Shown piece after piece: positions 62,248 to 64,000 of a stretch of DNA of 64,000 bases. A model generated the notes under the pieces. That model saw nothing but the letters and a program-made list of their open reading frames with translations, did no database searches and had not been told where the DNA came from. Numbering within the stretch: position 1 is the stretch's first letter; each line of letters begins with the position of its first letter. Made by a program: the position numbers and the translations under genes. Source of the DNA: an uncultured Ruminococcus sp. (lineage in GTDB: Bacteria > Bacillota > Clostridia > Oscillospirales > Ruminococcaceae). The stretch is from NCBI GenBank assembly GCA_902786965.1, contig CADAEJ010000001.1, positions 1-64,000 of the forward strand, read 5' to 3'.

Positions 62248-64000
62248 TTACAGATAAGTAGTAAGCTCCTTGATAAAGCTTCTAAGCTCATCATCAGACA
62301 GCTCGTCGATATTAGTTTTCCTCAATCTATCAATAACGATCGAATCGTTTATCTTTTCAAAAGACACCTGCTCTGCATCTGCTTTTTGTACTGCAAGCTT
62401 TGCCTTTTTGTTTTCTTCTTCAAGTTCGGCAAGAAGTGATTTTGCACGGTTGATTATCTTATCGGGGATACCCGCGAGCTTTGCCACCTCAATGCCGTAG
62501 CTTTCGTCAACACCGCCGGGAACAATCTTACGCAAAAAACGGATCGTATCGCCCTGTCGTTTGCAGGCTACGGAGAAATTTCTCACACCCACAAGCTCGT
62601 TTTCAAGGCTGATAAGTTCGTGATAATGCGTAGCAAACAGCGTTTTGCAGCCAAGAGAGCGTGATGTGGAGATATACTCCGATACCGCCTTTGCTATTGA
62701 TATTCCGTCAAAGGTCGAGGTGCCGCGACCGACCTCGTCAAGTATAACGAGGCTGTTCTTTGTTGCGTGCTTAACTATATCAGCCACCTCTGCCATTTCG
62801 ACCATAAAGGTAGACTGTCCTGCGGTAAGGTCATCCGATGCACCGATCCTTGTGAAGATCTGGTCTACAACAGATATCTTGGCATAATCGGCAGGCACAT
62901 AACAGCCTATCTGCGCCATAAGCGTGATAAGTGCGACCTGACGCATATACGTCGATTTACCTGACATATTCGGACCTGTGATAACAGCCATACGGTTGCT
63001 TGTCAGATCAAGATATGTATTGTTTGGCACAAACACCTCGTCCTTTTGCATAAGCTCTACAACAGGATGTCTGCCGTTTTTGATATCTATCACACCGTCG
63101 ATAGCTATTTCAGGCTTTGTATAGTTATTATTTATTGCAACACTCGCGAACGAGCATAGCACGTCTATTTCAGCAACTGCTGAAGCGGTTTCCTGAACAA
63201 GACGCAGCTGTGTTGCTACAAAATCTCTAATCTCGTTGAATATATCCTGTTCAAGTGTGATTATTTTATCACTCGCGCCAAGGATAGTGTTTTCAGCAAC
63301 TTTGAGTTCTTCCGTGATAAAGCGTTCACAGTTTGCAAGTGTCTGCTTTCTGATATACGTCTGCGGAACAAGATCATAGAACGATTTTGTGACCTCGATA
63401 TAATATCCGAAAACTCGGTTATATCCGATCTTGAGATTCTTGATGCCTGTTTTTTCTTTTTCGCGTTCACAGATATCGTCGATTATTTCCTTGCCGCCCG
63501 AGCGTATATTACGCAAACCGTCAAGCTGTTCATTAAAGCCGTCCTTGATAACACCGCCATCCTTGACATTTACGGGCGGTTCGTCAACGATTGCATTTTC
63601 TATAAGATTGGAAACTGCTTCAAGTGTAGATATCCTATTGTTGCAATCGCTTATCTGCTTTGCATCAAACTCTTTGAGCATATCCTTGAGGATCGGCAGT
63701 TTAAGCGCTGTCAAAGACAGAGATTTAAGATCTCTCGGTGAAGCGGTCTTATACATTACCCTTGTCATAAGTCTTTCAAGGTCGTAAACACCGTTGAGGA
63801 CTTCTTTTATCTCTCCGAGCATCACAGGGTTTTCAACAAACTGCTCAACCGCATTGAGCCTGTTAAGTATCTTTGCAGGATTGATAAGAGGCTGTTCAAG
63901 CCACGCTTTGAGCATACGCTTGCCCATCGAAGTCTTTGTAGAGTCTATCACCCAAAGAAGTGAGCCTTTTCTTTCCTTGTTGCGCAGAGTTTCGGTCAGT
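62248..64000 (-). CDS. mutS: DNA mismatch repair protein MutS (5' end outside the window)
   Basis: The frame is open to the right window edge, so only about the last 580 residues are seen and the mismatch-recognition domain is missing from view. Present are part of the core (STKTSMGKRMLKAWLEQPL), the lever and clamp, Walker A GPNMSGKST, Walker B VILDEVGRGTSTFDG, and ATHYHEL. Together with mutL it starts the long mutS-mutL-miaA-hfq run; the promoter lies outside. The internal GTG at 63951 is not a real start. Confidence 0.96.
   Translation of the reverse strand, partial: LTETLRNKERKGSLLWVIDSTKTSMGKRMLKAWLEQPLINPAKILNRLNAVEQFVENPVMLGEIKEVLNGVYDLERLMTRVMYKTASPRDLKSLSLTALKLPILKDMLKEFDAKQISDCNNRISTLEAVSNLIENAIVDEPPVNVKDGGVIKDGFNEQLDGLRNIRSGGKEIIDDICEREKEKTGIKNLKIGYNRVFGYYIEVTKSFYDLVPQTYIRKQTLANCERFITEELKVAENTILGASDKIITLEQDIFNEIRDFVATQLRLVQETASAVAEIDVLCSFASVAINNNYTKPEIAIDGVIDIKNGRHPVVELMQKDEVFVPNNTYLDLTSNRMAVITGPNMSGKSTYMRQVALITLMAQIGCYVPADYAKISVVDQIFTRIGASDDLTAGQSTFMVEMAEVADIVKHATKNSLVILDEVGRGTSTFDGISIAKAVSEYISTSRSLGCKTLFATHYHELISLENELVGVRNFSVACKRQGDTIRFLRKIVPGGVDESYGIEVAKLAGIPDKIINRAKSLLAELEEENKKAKLAVQKADAEQVSFEKINDSIVIDRLRKTNIDELSDDELRSFIKELTTYL

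Overview
This window is a gene-dense chromosomal segment of a low-GC, Gram-positive, spore-forming anaerobe of the class Clostridia. Gene content suggests Oscillospiraceae, probably a Ruminococcus-like gut bacterium; that placement is an inference from gene families, not a computed phylogeny. Supporting signs are sporulation genes (spoVS, ylbJ, yqfC, yqfD, yunB), a DivIVA/SepF/YlmH division cluster, a two-subunit transketolase, gatCAB, RNase J, GdpP, and secreted BspA-type leucine-rich-repeat/CWB2 surface proteins. I see no tRNA, rRNA, CRISPR array, insertion sequence or prophage, and no gene-free stretch above 300 bases.

Layout. 0-7.2 kb (minus strand): yicC-remA-gmk-rpoZ-priA from one promoter, preceded by glmS and a HAD phosphatase. 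7.4-14.4 kb (plus strand): accessory genes, namely a YaiI/DUF188 protein, a GH3 beta-glucosidase, a ComEA-like double helix-hairpin-helix protein, two small unknown membrane proteins, a flavin-reductase-like protein, a secreted zinc phospholipase C and an ADP-ribosylglycohydrolase. 14.4-27 kb (minus): spoVS and ymdB, then the rnj-gdpP-rplI-dnaB-tilS-ftsH unit behind a perfect consensus promoter, then a degenerate nucleotidyltransferase/hexapeptide/phosphomannomutase-like protein. 27.2-29.5 kb (plus): pcrA. 29.6-32.9 kb (minus): a frameshifted surface protein, a four-cysteine small protein and ylbJ. 33-40.3 kb (plus): yqfC-yqfD, then phoH-ybeY-era-yqzL-recO-mutS2; yqzL is a 42-codon gene overlapping recO. 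40.4-46.8 kb (minus): a zinc-ribbon membrane protein, gatB-gatA-gatC-ligA and a TetR regulator. 47-50 kb (plus): an ABC exporter (ATPase plus FtsX-type permease) divergent from tetR. 50-64 kb (minus): yunB, then a long same-direction run mutS(partial)-mutL-miaA-hfq-HlyD-like-yggS-sepF-ylmH-divIVA, a terminator, and lspA-rluD-Cof HAD-tktN-tktC.

Most of the window is core housekeeping: replication restart and helicases, mismatch repair, tRNA modification and amidation, cell division, and c-di-AMP and RNA turnover. No complete, obviously new system is visible. The observations most worth a second look are the 1-nt frameshift separating the signal peptide from the LRR/CWB2 protein, the fusion protein with both active-site signatures unrecognisable, the tetR/ABC intergenic region with overlapping divergent promoters and a shared candidate operator, the secreted phospholipase C with most zinc ligands in place, and an HlyD-like adaptor without a transporter inside the division/Hfq cluster. 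Start codons were re-chosen from ribosome binding sites in many genes.
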